From the NCBI RefSeq assembly GCF_030532965.1, contig NZ_JAUNKC010000036.1:1-34601 (forward strand): a stretch of 34,601 nt of DNA, given 5' to 3'. The stretch comes from Corynebacterium sp. (GTDB lineage: Bacteria; Actinomycetota; Actinomycetes; Mycobacteriales; Mycobacteriaceae). Of the stretch, positions 1 to 7,554 are shown one piece after another. Every line of letters starts with the position of its first letter. Position 1 is the first letter of the stretch. Under the pieces are notes generated by a model, which did not search any database, was not told where the DNA came from, and worked only from the letters and a program-made list of their open reading frames with translations. The position numbers were made by a program, and so were the translations under genes.

Positions 1-2
1 CT

Positions 3-221
3 GGTGCTGGTGGTGCAAATAGTGGCGGGCGTGCTGGTACCCCGATGGTCGGGGCGCCTATTGGTGGGCAGAACAACAACAATAACGAGAATCAGCGTAA
101 ACGGAAAAAGCCGATACGGGGTATTACTGCGAGTGTTGAACGAGACACCAACCTCAAAGCGCTGTTGGGCGAACAACCCAAAGTAATCCCAGGTGTCATC
201 GGAAGCTGGGTACGCGAATAG
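3..221 (+). CDS. C-terminal fragment of Gly/Asn-rich protein resembling type VII secretion substrates
   Basis: This reading frame is open from the left edge of the window to TAG at 219-221, so only the last 72 residues are present. The fragment starts Gly/Ala-rich, then has a poly-Asn stretch (QNNNNNE), a basic patch (QRKRKK) and a tail reading IRGITASVERDTNLKALLGEQ followed by PKVIPGVIGSW. A Gly-rich linker, basic segment and short tail of the type '..LLGE.P.V.PGVIG.W' is typical of the C-termini of actinobacterial PPE/WXG100-like proteins encoded near ESX (type VII) loci. I infer that class from the tail alone, since the N-terminal domain lies outside the window. A C-rich/G-rich hairpin follows the stop. 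Confidence 0.55.
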   Translation, partial: GAGGANSGGRAGTPMVGAPIGGQNNNNNENQRKRKKPIRGITASVERDTNLKALLGEQPKVIPGVIGSWVRE

Positions 222-229
222 CAGTAAGT

Positions 230-272
230 AACCCCCAGCCATTGGGGAAAAAACCGGTGGGTGGGGGTTTGT
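230..272. terminator. Candidate terminator between convergent genes
   Basis: AACCCCCA at 230-237 pairs with TGGGGGTT at 262-269, with further CC/GG pairing inside. The downstream plus-strand bases are TTTGTT. It sits between the plus-strand fragment ending at 221 and the minus-strand ORF ending at 292, so it could serve both. The loop is long and A-rich, so this is a moderate call. Confidence 0.4.
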
Positions 273-291
273 TGAAGAATCAGGCTTGCTG

Positions 292-627
292 TTACATATC
301 CGCGTTGTAATCTAGTCGCCCATGGCTTTGAATCTCACAGGTTAATGGAGAGGGGGTTACATAGGAATAGTTCACAACGGAGGTGCGTTCGTACTCAGAT
401 TCCACTTCTTCGACTTCGACATAGAGGATACGGTGGACGTTTTCACCGATTTGTTCTTGCCAGCAGTATTCGAAATTGGAGTAGATGGCACCTGGGACTA
501 TGGTGTCGCTGACCAGTGGGTTGGGTGCGTCTTCGGTTATCGTGTATTCCATGCCGTCGATGGTTGTCGATGGATGGGTTTTCTCCAGGGACTCGTGGAC
601 CTTTGTTACGAGCTCTTCGAAAGGCAT
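292..627 (-). CDS. Small hypothetical protein, possibly the C-terminal half of the upstream lipoprotein
   Basis: This 111-residue protein starts MPFEELVTKVHESLEKTHPS, is acidic and has one Cys in CWQEQ and another in LTCEIQ, consistent with an extracytoplasmic disulfide. It has no signal peptide of its own. The frame is exactly continuous with the lipoprotein frame at 646-981; only one TAG (648-646) and six sense codons (TGEYGT) separate them. Only a weak GGA lies a few bases before the ATG. I therefore think this may be the C-terminal half of a roughly 229-residue lipoprotein split by a nonsense mutation, although an independent coupled gene is possible. I do not recognise the family. Confidence 0.55.
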   Translation of the reverse strand: MPFEELVTKVHESLEKTHPSTTIDGMEYTITEDAPNPLVSDTIVPGAIYSNFEYCWQEQIGENVHRILYVEVEEVESEYERTSVVNYSYVTPSPLTCEIQSHGRLDYNADM

Positions 628-645
628 CGTTCCGTATTCACCCGT

Positions 646-981
646 CTACTTTGAGTAGTATGGATCGTAGTCCAAAAGCTCCGGGTAATTTTTTACCGCA
701 GTGAAGTCATGTTCGGTGCTTAAGGTGCGTTTTACATCAAGGACACCATCGGGGGCGCGGAGACCGTATAAGCCAACATCTAAATCGTCATTTTCCATCG
801 CAGTTTCACGTGGCGTGTTTGGTTTTTCCGGCGGGATGCTTACTGTCGTTGCACTTGTAGCGGTGGTGCTTGCCGTGGCTGATTGTGTTGAGGCTTTTTG
901 TAGTGTTTTCGCAACATCGATAGCTGCACATCCGCTGAGTAGGAAAGAAAGTGCAGTCACTACAAGAACATGCTTTTTCAT
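646..981 (-). CDS. Small lipoprotein, probably truncated by an in-frame TAG
   Basis: This 111-residue ORF starts with a lipoprotein signal peptide: Lys-Lys n-region, hydrophobic core and lipobox LLSGC, giving a predicted lipidated Cys at residue 18. A Thr/Ser/Ala-rich linker follows, then a short domain ending in DYDPYYSK. A good ribosome site (GAGGA, 8 nt before ATG) supports the start at 981. The ORF ends at TAG (648-646), but the frame stays open after it for another 117 codons. The product should be anchored on the outer face of the membrane. Function is unknown, and the short mature domain suggests truncation. Confidence 0.65.
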   Translation of the reverse strand: MKKHVLVVTALSFLLSGCAAIDVAKTLQKASTQSATASTTATSATTVSIPPEKPNTPRETAMENDDLDVGLYGLRAPDGVLDVKRTLSTEHDFTAVKNYPELLDYDPYYSK

Positions 982-1204
982 TGTTGTGTCCTCAAAAGTA
1001 AGTTGAAAAAGTGTCTGGCTGGAAAACCTTTCTCATGGTAGCGCTGGCGAAAATGCGAAAGTGGGCTTTTTGTATAGTTTTTCCGTGAGAAAAGCGGGGG
1101 TGTCTTTAAGGAATATAAAAGGCGCTGAAATAAGCAAATTCGAAGGTCAGGGAAGGGATGTGCCGTAAGGGAATTTCAAAAATGAAGGTGGGTGACGCCA
1201 TGCG

Positions 1205-1250
1205 AAAACCCCAGTTGTATAAGAATCTTGCGATTGTGCAACTGGGGTTT
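1205..1250 (-). terminator. Rho-independent terminator after gabD
   Basis: AAACCCCAGTTG (1206-1217) and CAACTGGGGTTT (1239-1250) form a perfect 12-bp stem. Read on the minus strand the hairpin is followed by TTTTCGC. It begins 17 bp beyond the gabD stop, as expected for the end of the gabT-gabD transcript. The 982-1204 stretch holds the lipoprotein promoter region and nothing else I can identify. Confidence 0.75.
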
Positions 1251-1266
1251 CTGGTCAGCTGGGGGG

Positions 1267-2718
1267 CTACGGGAGCGCGATGTATTTCACGTCGAGGTAT
1301 TCCTCTATCCCTTCGGTACCGCCTTCGCGGCCGAATCCGGATTGTTTGATTCCGCCGAATGGGGCGGCCGGATCGGAAATGGCGGCGCGGTTGATACCCA
1401 CCATGCCTGCTTGGAGTTCGTTGGCTAGCCGAGTAGCGGTGTGGATGTTTTCGCTAAAACCGTAGGCGGCCAGGCCAAACGGGGTGTTATTGGCCAGGGC
1501 GATGCCTTCGTCCAAGCTGCTGAACGTGGTGATTGTGGCAACCGGTCCGAAGATTTCTTCGTGCAGAATCTTGGTGTCGTGTGGCACGTTGGCCAAAACT
1601 GTTGCTGGGTAGAAGAACCCAGGACCGGCCGGGATTTCGCCGCCGATGGTTAAGGTGGCGCCGTTGTCGATGGCGTCGGTAACCAGGGCATGGATTCCGT
1701 CGCGCTGTTTCGCGGTGATGATGGGGCCGAGCTTGGTGCCGTCGTCAAGCCCGTGGCCGGTGCTAAACGACGCCATGACCTCGGTAAGCCGTTCGGTAAA
1801 TTCCTCGGCGATGGATTCGTCCACCAGGAATCGATTGGCCGCAATACAGGCTTCGCCGCCGTTGCGCATTTTTGCTTGGGCCGCACAGGTGAGAACCAGG
1901 TCAAGATCGGCGTCGGCGGCGACCACGAATGGTGCATTGCCGCCGAGTTCCATGGAGGTTCGCAATAGGTTGTCGGCGGATTGCCGTACCAGGTGTTTGC
2001 CCACGGCGGTGGAGCCGGTGAAAGTGATTTTGCGTAACCGGGGGTCGGCCATTAATTCCGCAGAAAGATCGGCGGATTTCGTGGTGGGGATGATGGAGAC
2101 CAGCCCATCGGGTGCATTGGCTTCCTGCAAAACTTCAGTAATGACTTCGCCAAGCAGCAGCATGGTCAGTGGGGTTTCCTGGGCGGGTTTGACTATGACC
2201 GGGCAGCCTGCGGCGAGGGCGGGTGCGATTTTCCGGGTTGCCATTGCCAGTGGGAAATTCCACGGGGTGATGGCAAGAACGGGCCCGACAGGGGTGCGGG
2301 TGATAATCATGGAGCCGATTCCGGCAGGCGCGGTTCCGGCGCGGCCGGGAATGCGCACGGCTTCCTCGGCGAACCACCGGAAGTACTCGGCACCGTAGGC
2401 GACTTCGCCTTTGGCTTCGGCCACGGGTTTGCCCATCTCCAGGGTCATGACCTGGGCGAAATCTAAGGCACGGTCATGGATGCGGTCGAAAATGCGCCGC
2501 AGCACTTCAGCCCGGTCGCGGGGTGTTGCTTTGGCCCATATCTCACCCGCCGTGACGGCCTTGTCTAACGCCGCATTCCATTCGGTGGAAGTAGCGTCGC
2601 TGACGGCAGCCAGGACTTTTTCGGTGGCCGGGTCGATAACGTCGAACGTGGTGTTGGTGGTCACCTCGGCGAATCCGAGGCGAACGCCCAATGGGACGGC
2701 GCAGGGTAGTGAGGTCAT
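1267..2718 (-). CDS. gabD: Succinate-semialdehyde dehydrogenase
   Basis: This 483-residue NAD(P)-dependent aldehyde dehydrogenase should oxidise succinic semialdehyde to succinate, the second step of GABA catabolism, in the cytoplasm. The ALDH fold is complete: TPWNFPL (Asn154) in the oxyanion region, FTGSTAVGK cofactor loop near 233-241, catalytic-base Glu257 in MELGG and nucleophile Cys291 in GGEACIAANRF. The C-terminus ends in the family-typical GFGREGG...YLDVKYIAL. The ATG at 2718 lies 3 bp beyond the gabT stop and its AAGGAG site is inside gabT, so the two are translationally linked. The gabT neighbour is what assigns the substrate; on sequence alone another semialdehyde dehydrogenase is possible. 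Confidence 0.9.
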   Translation of the reverse strand: MTSLPCAVPLGVRLGFAEVTTNTTFDVIDPATEKVLAAVSDATSTEWNAALDKAVTAGEIWAKATPRDRAEVLRRIFDRIHDRALDFAQVMTLEMGKPVAEAKGEVAYGAEYFRWFAEEAVRIPGRAGTAPAGIGSMIITRTPVGPVLAITPWNFPLAMATRKIAPALAAGCPVIVKPAQETPLTMLLLGEVITEVLQEANAPDGLVSIIPTTKSADLSAELMADPRLRKITFTGSTAVGKHLVRQSADNLLRTSMELGGNAPFVVAADADLDLVLTCAAQAKMRNGGEACIAANRFLVDESIAEEFTERLTEVMASFSTGHGLDDGTKLGPIITAKQRDGIHALVTDAIDNGATLTIGGEIPAGPGFFYPATVLANVPHDTKILHEEIFGPVATITTFSSLDEGIALANNTPFGLAAYGFSENIHTATRLANELQAGMVGINRAAISDPAAPFGGIKQSGFGREGGTEGIEEYLDVKYIALP

Positions 2719-2721
2719 GAG

Positions 2722-4050
2722 TTAAGACAGCTCCTTAATGGCGGTGGCGAGCACCTCAAGGCCATCCCGAAGCACGGCTTCTGGAATGACGAGGGAGGGC
2801 AGCAGGCGGATAACGTTACCATCCATGCCGCAGGTGAGAATGAGAACTCCCTCTTTCTTACAACGGGCGGCGACGGCGGCGGTAAGGTCGGGGTTCGGAT
2901 CCCCTGCGGCATCGACAAGCTCAAGGGCGATCATTGCGCCCCGGCCGCGCAGCTCAGCCACGGTTTCCAGCTCGGTGAGCGGGCCGAGTACCTCGGTGAT
3001 GACTCCTTCGATGGCTCGTGCGCGGGCGTTGAGATTGTAGGTTTCCATCTGCTCGATAGCGGCCAGCGCTGCGGCGCAGGCGACCGGGTTGCCGCCGTAG
3101 GTGCCGCCCAAACCGCCAGGCACCGGCGCGTCCATGATCTCGGCACGCCCGGTCACCGCCGAGATCGGCATACCGCCAGCGATGCCTTTCGCCATGGTAA
3201 TCAGGTCGGGCACGACCTGCTCGTTATCGCAGGCAAACCAGTCGCCGGTGCGGCAGAATCCCGCCTGAATTTCGTCGGCGACGAAAACCACATCGTTGTC
3301 GCGGCACCACTCGGCGATCGCGGGGAGGAAGCCCGGCGCGGGCGCGATGAAGCCGCCTTCACCCTGCACAGGTTCGATGACAACGCAGGCGAGGTTTTCT
3401 GCCCCGACCTGCTGTTCGATCATTTTGATGGACCGGCGGGCCGCCGCAGCCCCGTCGAGACCGTCGCGCAGCGGGTAGGACATTGGTGCGCGGTAGACGT
3501 CGCTGGCGAGCGGGCCGAATCCGGTCTTGTATGGCTTGTTTTTCGCGGTCATCGCCATGGTGAGGTTCGTGCGGCCGTGGTAGCCGTTGTCGAACACGAC
3601 GACTGCTTTCTTGCCGTTGTAGGCGCGCGCGATTTTCACCGCGTTTTCTACCGCCTCCGCGCCGGAATTGAGCAATACGGTTTTCTTGTGGTGGTCACCT
3701 GGGGTAAGTTCGTTGAGCTTTTCCGCCAGCGCCACGTAGCTTTCGTAGGGGGAGACCATGAAACAGGTGTGGGTGAAGTGTTGCGCAGCCTCGGTGATGG
3801 CCGCGATGACCGCCGGGTTTGCGGCACCCACGGAGGTCACGGCGATGCCGGATGCGAAGTCGATAAAGCGGTTGCCGTCCACGTCGGCGAGGATGCCGCC
3901 GTCGGCGTCGGCGACGTAGCCGGGCAGCCCAGGACTCAGTGCTCGGGGGAGGGCGTTGTGCCGCCGGGAATCGAGCTCGGCGCTTTTTGCCCCGAATCCA
4001 TCGGTGGCTACTTCACGTTGCTGCGGGATACGGAAATCCATTTCGATCAT
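2722..4050 (-). CDS. gabT: 4-aminobutyrate aminotransferase
   Basis: This 442-residue class III (fold type I) PLP aminotransferase should transfer the amino group of GABA to 2-oxoglutarate, giving succinic semialdehyde for GabD. Visible motifs are the PLP phosphate-binding LLNSGAEAVENA (126-137), VVIEPVQGEGG (223-233), the PLP-ring aspartate in FVADEIQAGFCRTG (256-269) and the Schiff-base lysine in MAKGIAGGMP (Lys288). Length and motif order match GabT. It is first in the gabT-gabD operon and divergent from the PucR-type regulator. The ATG at 4050 has only a weak ribosome site; ATG at codon 4 is an alternative. No GABA permease gene (gabP) lies in the window. Confidence 0.9.
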   Translation of the reverse strand: MIEMDFRIPQQREVATDGFGAKSAELDSRRHNALPRALSPGLPGYVADADGGILADVDGNRFIDFASGIAVTSVGAANPAVIAAITEAAQHFTHTCFMVSPYESYVALAEKLNELTPGDHHKKTVLLNSGAEAVENAVKIARAYNGKKAVVVFDNGYHGRTNLTMAMTAKNKPYKTGFGPLASDVYRAPMSYPLRDGLDGAAAARRSIKMIEQQVGAENLACVVIEPVQGEGGFIAPAPGFLPAIAEWCRDNDVVFVADEIQAGFCRTGDWFACDNEQVVPDLITMAKGIAGGMPISAVTGRAEIMDAPVPGGLGGTYGGNPVACAAALAAIEQMETYNLNARARAIEGVITEVLGPLTELETVAELRGRGAMIALELVDAAGDPNPDLTAAVAARCKKEGVLILTCGMDGNVIRLLPSLVIPEAVLRDGLEVLATAIKELS

Positions 4051-4189
4051 GTGACGCTCGCTTTCTGTTTCTGCGTGCCAGCTAAATATTGGTTTTCTGC
4101 TTCATTATCTGGGGTGCACGCCGGAAGAAACCATGTACCATTGGGCGAAAAGGAATGAGGCATTTCTACCTAATGGCGGGAGGTGTGCG

Positions 4190-5722
4190 GTGGCGCAACC
4201 TGTGGTGACGGAAAGCGAAACCATCAGCCTGGAGTGGCTGATGAATCAGAAGAAACTCAAGTTGAAAAAACTCACCCACACCAACACCCGCTTCACCGTT
4301 GTGCAACCAACGGAATTGGAGAATCCCAGCGAGTTTTTAAGCCCCGGCGCGCTCGTGCTGCTCGTTGGCCTGGCTTTTGAATCCACGCCCGCGAAATTCG
4401 CCGACTACGTGCGCAATCTTTCCCAAGCCGGGGTTGCCGCTATCGGTTTCGGCACGGGCTTAAGCTTCGATATCGTCCCGTCCGCGCTTGTCGACGCCGC
4501 CCGGGAGGCACACCTCGCATTGTTTGAGGTGCCGCGCGACGTGCCGTTCGTGTCGATTCTTACCACCGTGCGCACCGAATTTGCCCGGCGGGAAAGTCAA
4601 CAACAGGCAACCCAGCTGAAACTGCAAAACAAGCTGCACGCAGCCGCAATCGCTGGCGGCATTCCCGCCTTACTGCGCACCCTCGCCCATGAGATCACCG
4701 CTGCGGTGGCCGTCTGCAATGTTGACGGCACCGTGGTGGAATCGGTTCCCCATGCGGGCATGGACGCTGCTGCGGTCGCAGCCAAGCAAACGCCGCATGA
4801 TCTGGCGTTAAGCCGGGCGTTTTCCACCGCCGGAAAGTACCACCTCATTCAAAAACTCTCCGCCCAGGGTGCTTCCCGTCATGTGTTGGTAACCACCGCG
4901 CCGCAACCGTATTCCAAGCTCGCCAACCGCATTGTTTCCTACGCTGCGGGCCTGGCGGATATTCTGTTGCACCTGCCTGCTGACGTTCGACAATCCCGGA
5001 ATGAACTCAATACCTTAGCCTTAGAAATGCTGCTGGCCCACCAGCGCGAAACCGCTCCCGACCACGGCGCGTTGGCGCGAATCTTCGCCCCGCTAAGCGA
5101 CGGCCACGACGACGTCCGCCTCGTCGTCATTCACAGTGACAGCGCCACCACACTCACTCGTGCCGTTACCTCCTGTGATAAGCACCTTGCCCTGCGCGGC
5201 TATAGCCAATGCACAATGCCGCTTGCTGGTGGTTTCCAACTATTCCTCCTTACCGCCGCCCTGCCGCAGGCCGAAATCGTTGACATGTTTGCCGAACACA
5301 AACCCAAACTAAAAATCGCCATCGGCGCGGTTGTATCCTGGCGATCAGTCACCACGGCGACGGTCGATGCATTGTGCTCCACCGCCCTTGCCTTACAACC
5401 TGGGGGAACCGCCACCGCCGACTCCACCAGCCTTAGTTGGCTGCACGAACCATCCGTGCAGCAGGCACTGCGCGGCCGCGCCGCCGAAACCATCGGGCGG
5501 CTTGCTGATTACGATAAGAAAACCAATTCCGATCTCGTCGCCACCTTATCGGCATATCTGCGCAGCGGGAACCACGTGGCGGATGCCTCCCACATGCTTG
5601 GCATCCACCGCCACACCATGCGCACCCGACTTCAGAAAATCGAAACAGTCTGCGAGCTAAGCCTGAATAACCCCGTTACCTGCGCGGAACTACTTCTGGT
5701 GGTGATAACGCAGGCGGTGTAG
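4190..5722 (+). CDS. PucR-family transcriptional regulator of the gab genes
   Basis: This regulator of about 510 residues has an N-terminal PucR domain (SLEWLM..., then a region containing GALVLLVGLAF and AAIGFGTGL, roughly 1-135), a central GAF/GGDEF-like part and a C-terminal PucR helix-turn-helix (DASHMLGIHRHTMRTRLQKI). I place the start at GTG 4190, seven bases after a strong GGGAGG; the frame opens upstream at 4133 without such a site. It diverges from gabT across about 140 bp, so it most likely controls gabTD in response to GABA or a derived semialdehyde. A PucR-type GabR activates gabTDP in C. glutamicum; equating the two is inference from position. Confidence 0.85.
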   Translation: MAQPVVTESETISLEWLMNQKKLKLKKLTHTNTRFTVVQPTELENPSEFLSPGALVLLVGLAFESTPAKFADYVRNLSQAGVAAIGFGTGLSFDIVPSALVDAAREAHLALFEVPRDVPFVSILTTVRTEFARRESQQQATQLKLQNKLHAAAIAGGIPALLRTLAHEITAAVAVCNVDGTVVESVPHAGMDAAAVAAKQTPHDLALSRAFSTAGKYHLIQKLSAQGASRHVLVTTAPQPYSKLANRIVSYAAGLADILLHLPADVRQSRNELNTLALEMLLAHQRETAPDHGALARIFAPLSDGHDDVRLVVIHSDSATTLTRAVTSCDKHLALRGYSQCTMPLAGGFQLFLLTAALPQAEIVDMFAEHKPKLKIAIGAVVSWRSVTTATVDALCSTALALQPGGTATADSTSLSWLHEPSVQQALRGRAAETIGRLADYDKKTNSDLVATLSAYLRSGNHVADASHMLGIHRHTMRTRLQKIETVCELSLNNPVTCAELLLVVITQAV

Positions 5723-5738
5723 GGCTTTTCAAAATAAT

Positions 5739-5755
5739 GTCTATTATCGCTAGAC
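5739..5755. promoter_or_regulatory. Inverted repeat, candidate HicB operator
   Basis: GTCTA (5739-5743) and TAGAC (5751-5755) are perfect arms around TTATCGC. A further TAGAC occurs at 5775-5779, just before the hicA-like start. HicB-type antitoxins carry a DNA-binding domain and usually repress their own promoter, so this is a reasonable operator; function is inferred from position only. Confidence 0.45.
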
Positions 5756-5786
5756 TTGATAAGTCGCATGGGGGTAGACTATCATT

Positions 5787-5996
5787 GTGAAGCGCACTGC
5801 AATCATTAAAAAACTCAGAGCTGAGGCGAAACGTCAAGGATTGGAGTTTGAGGAAATCTCCCTTACCCGGCATGACGCTTATAGGGTAGGAAAAACAACC
5901 CGAACTCTTGGTCGGCATAACGAAATTGACGATGTGACAGCACGAAAGTTTTTTGACCAGTTCGCTAACGAGTTAGGGAAGGGGTGGTGGAGGTAA
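5787..5996 (+). CDS. hicA: HicA-like mRNA interferase toxin
   Basis: This 69-residue protein begins at GTG behind a GGGGGTAG site. It has the small HicA layout: basic N-terminal helix (KRTAIIKKLRAEAKRQG), then TRHDAYRVGKTTRTLGRHNEI, resembling the 'GSH..Y....G....VPRHNE' core of HicA toxins. His29 sits where the catalytic histidine is expected. HicA proteins have a dsRBD-like fold and cleave mRNA ribosome-independently. The stop TAA overlaps the next gene's ATG (TAATG), the usual tight coupling with hicB. The sequence is divergent, so activity is inferred. Confidence 0.7.
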   Translation: MKRTAIIKKLRAEAKRQGLEFEEISLTRHDAYRVGKTTRTLGRHNEIDDVTARKFFDQFANELGKGWWR

Positions 5997-6376
5997 TGCC
6001 TACTTTTACAGTCACTGCTGAGCGAGGTGCCGGTGACGTATGGGTTCTTGAATGCGCCGAGGTGGGTGCGGTTTCTCAAACTCGACGTCTTGACCAAGTC
6101 GCAGACGAAATGCGTGAGGCAATCGCGTACTTGGCACAATTGGACGAATCCGAAGTTGATATTGTCGTGGAGCCGATTGTAAATCCCGCTATTGCAGAAC
6201 TTAAAGAGCGCGCCGATTATCTTTACCGGCAGTCGGATGAGATCCGTGCCGAAGCCATTCAAACGCGACAAGCTGTGGTTGCGGCATTGAAGGAACAAGG
6301 ATATACCGTTCGTGACATGGGAATAATTCTTGATGTTTCCTATCAGCGGGCAGCTCAACTTGCTGCTTCGCTATAG
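5996..6376 (+). CDS. hicB: HicB-like antitoxin with C-terminal helix-turn-helix
   Basis: This 126-residue protein starts at ATG 5996, right after GGTGGAGG; an in-frame GTG at 5984 is less likely. The N-terminal half (FTVTAERGAGDVWVLECAE, then a helix DQVADEMREAIAYLAQL) has the partly degraded RNase H-like fold of HicB that binds and masks HicA. The C-terminal part (roughly 90-126, QAVVAALKEQGYTVRDMGI then LDVSYQRAAQLAAS) reads as a helix-turn-helix. A HicB with its own DNA-binding domain would autorepress the pair. The 1-bp overlap with hicA supports a toxin-first operon. The family call is by pattern and gene pairing. Confidence 0.7.
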   Translation: MPTFTVTAERGAGDVWVLECAEVGAVSQTRRLDQVADEMREAIAYLAQLDESEVDIVVEPIVNPAIAELKERADYLYRQSDEIRAEAIQTRQAVVAALKEQGYTVRDMGIILDVSYQRAAQLAASL

Positions 6377-6427
6377 GGGTGCGTTGTTTAAAAAGTCCAG
6401 GCGTGGTCTTCGCGTAGCCTGTTTGGT

Positions 6428-7546
6428 ATGTCCGATTACTCGTTGAAGAGACACTTTGATGGTGACTGCGTCCGAAGAATCTGCGCGATGGTGGGGGATC
6501 AGGCTGGTGGCTTGGATGTGGAAGATTTCTGCGCCGCGGTGGAGCGGCAGGTTCCCGATCTGGAATTAAAAGATCGGGTTCGGGTGATCGCCCGGGAATT
6601 GTACGAACGGTTGCCGGGTGATTACGTCGAAAAGCTGGACATTATAGTTGCGTCCTTGGGGCCGGAGCTGCGCGAGGACCAGGGGATGTTCACCGAATCC
6701 TGGTATCTGATGCCGGTTGCGCAATTGGTTGAGGATTACGGCGGGGACCACCCTGAGCAGTCGCTCGCGGCGATCGAACAGATAACCAGGCGGCATACGG
6801 GGGAGTTCGCCATCCGGCCGTTTTTGGATCGGTGGCACGATCTAACGATGGCGCACGTTAAGCGGTGGTCGACGTCGGAAAGCCATAACGTGCGCAGGCT
6901 TGCCAGCGAGGGGATTCGCAGCCGATTGCCATGGGCGGGGCGGTTTGCGCCGTTTATCGCGGACCCGCAGCCGATCGTCGATGTCATCACCGTGCTTATC
7001 GACGACCCATCGGCTTACGTACGGACGTCTGTTGCGAATAACCTCAACGACATTTCCAAAGATCACCCCGAATATGCGGTGGAAACCGCACGTCAATGGC
7101 TTGCCATCAGCAATAGCTCGCGGACCCGGTGGATAGTGGAAAAGGGGTTACGGACACTTATTAAAACCGGGCACCCGGAGGCGCTGGCGGTTATCGGGGT
7201 ACAGGCCGACCCGCAGGTGTACGTCGACCGGTGCAGCATCACACCAGTGAATCCGCGCATTGGTACCAGCGCCGAGATTGCCGTGGTGATTCGTAACGAC
7301 GGCGATGTTGACCGCGACGTGATCGTTGATTACCAACTGCACTACCGGAAAGCCGATGGCTTGCTTAAGCCAACGGTTTTTAAACTGTCACGGGTGGATA
7401 TAGCGGCGGGAGGGCAGGTTGAACTACGCAAACGCCACTCGTTTAAAGAGGTAAAAACCCGCACGTTGTATCCGGGCGAGCATGCACTCGTTGTGCAGGC
7501 CAGCGGAAATCCCGGGCCGACGATTGAGTTTCGGCTGGAGGAATAG
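6428..7546 (+). CDS. AlkC/AlkD-like DNA alkylation repair protein (HEAT-repeat DNA glycosylase)
   Basis: This 372-residue protein has an all-helical HEAT-repeat body (about 1-260) with the AlkC-type stretches HNVRRLASEGIRSRLPWAGR and SAYVRTSVANNLNDISKDHP. A C-terminal beta-rich Ig-like module (about 265-372, ISPVNPRIGTS-type, RNDGDVDRDV...) follows. Members excise N3- and N7-alkylated bases from DNA without base flipping, and an Ig-like tail is known for the AlkC branch. The ATG at 6428 has no strong ribosome site. It ends 8 bp from the convergent ABC exporter and shows no obvious link to the upstream toxin-antitoxin pair. Confidence 0.82.
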   Translation: MSDYSLKRHFDGDCVRRICAMVGDQAGGLDVEDFCAAVERQVPDLELKDRVRVIARELYERLPGDYVEKLDIIVASLGPELREDQGMFTESWYLMPVAQLVEDYGGDHPEQSLAAIEQITRRHTGEFAIRPFLDRWHDLTMAHVKRWSTSESHNVRRLASEGIRSRLPWAGRFAPFIADPQPIVDVITVLIDDPSAYVRTSVANNLNDISKDHPEYAVETARQWLAISNSSRTRWIVEKGLRTLIKTGHPEALAVIGVQADPQVYVDRCSITPVNPRIGTSAEIAVVIRNDGDVDRDVIVDYQLHYRKADGLLKPTVFKLSRVDIAAGGQVELRKRHSFKEVKTRTLYPGEHALVVQASGNPGPTIEFRLEE

Positions 7547-7554
7547 GCGCAAGA

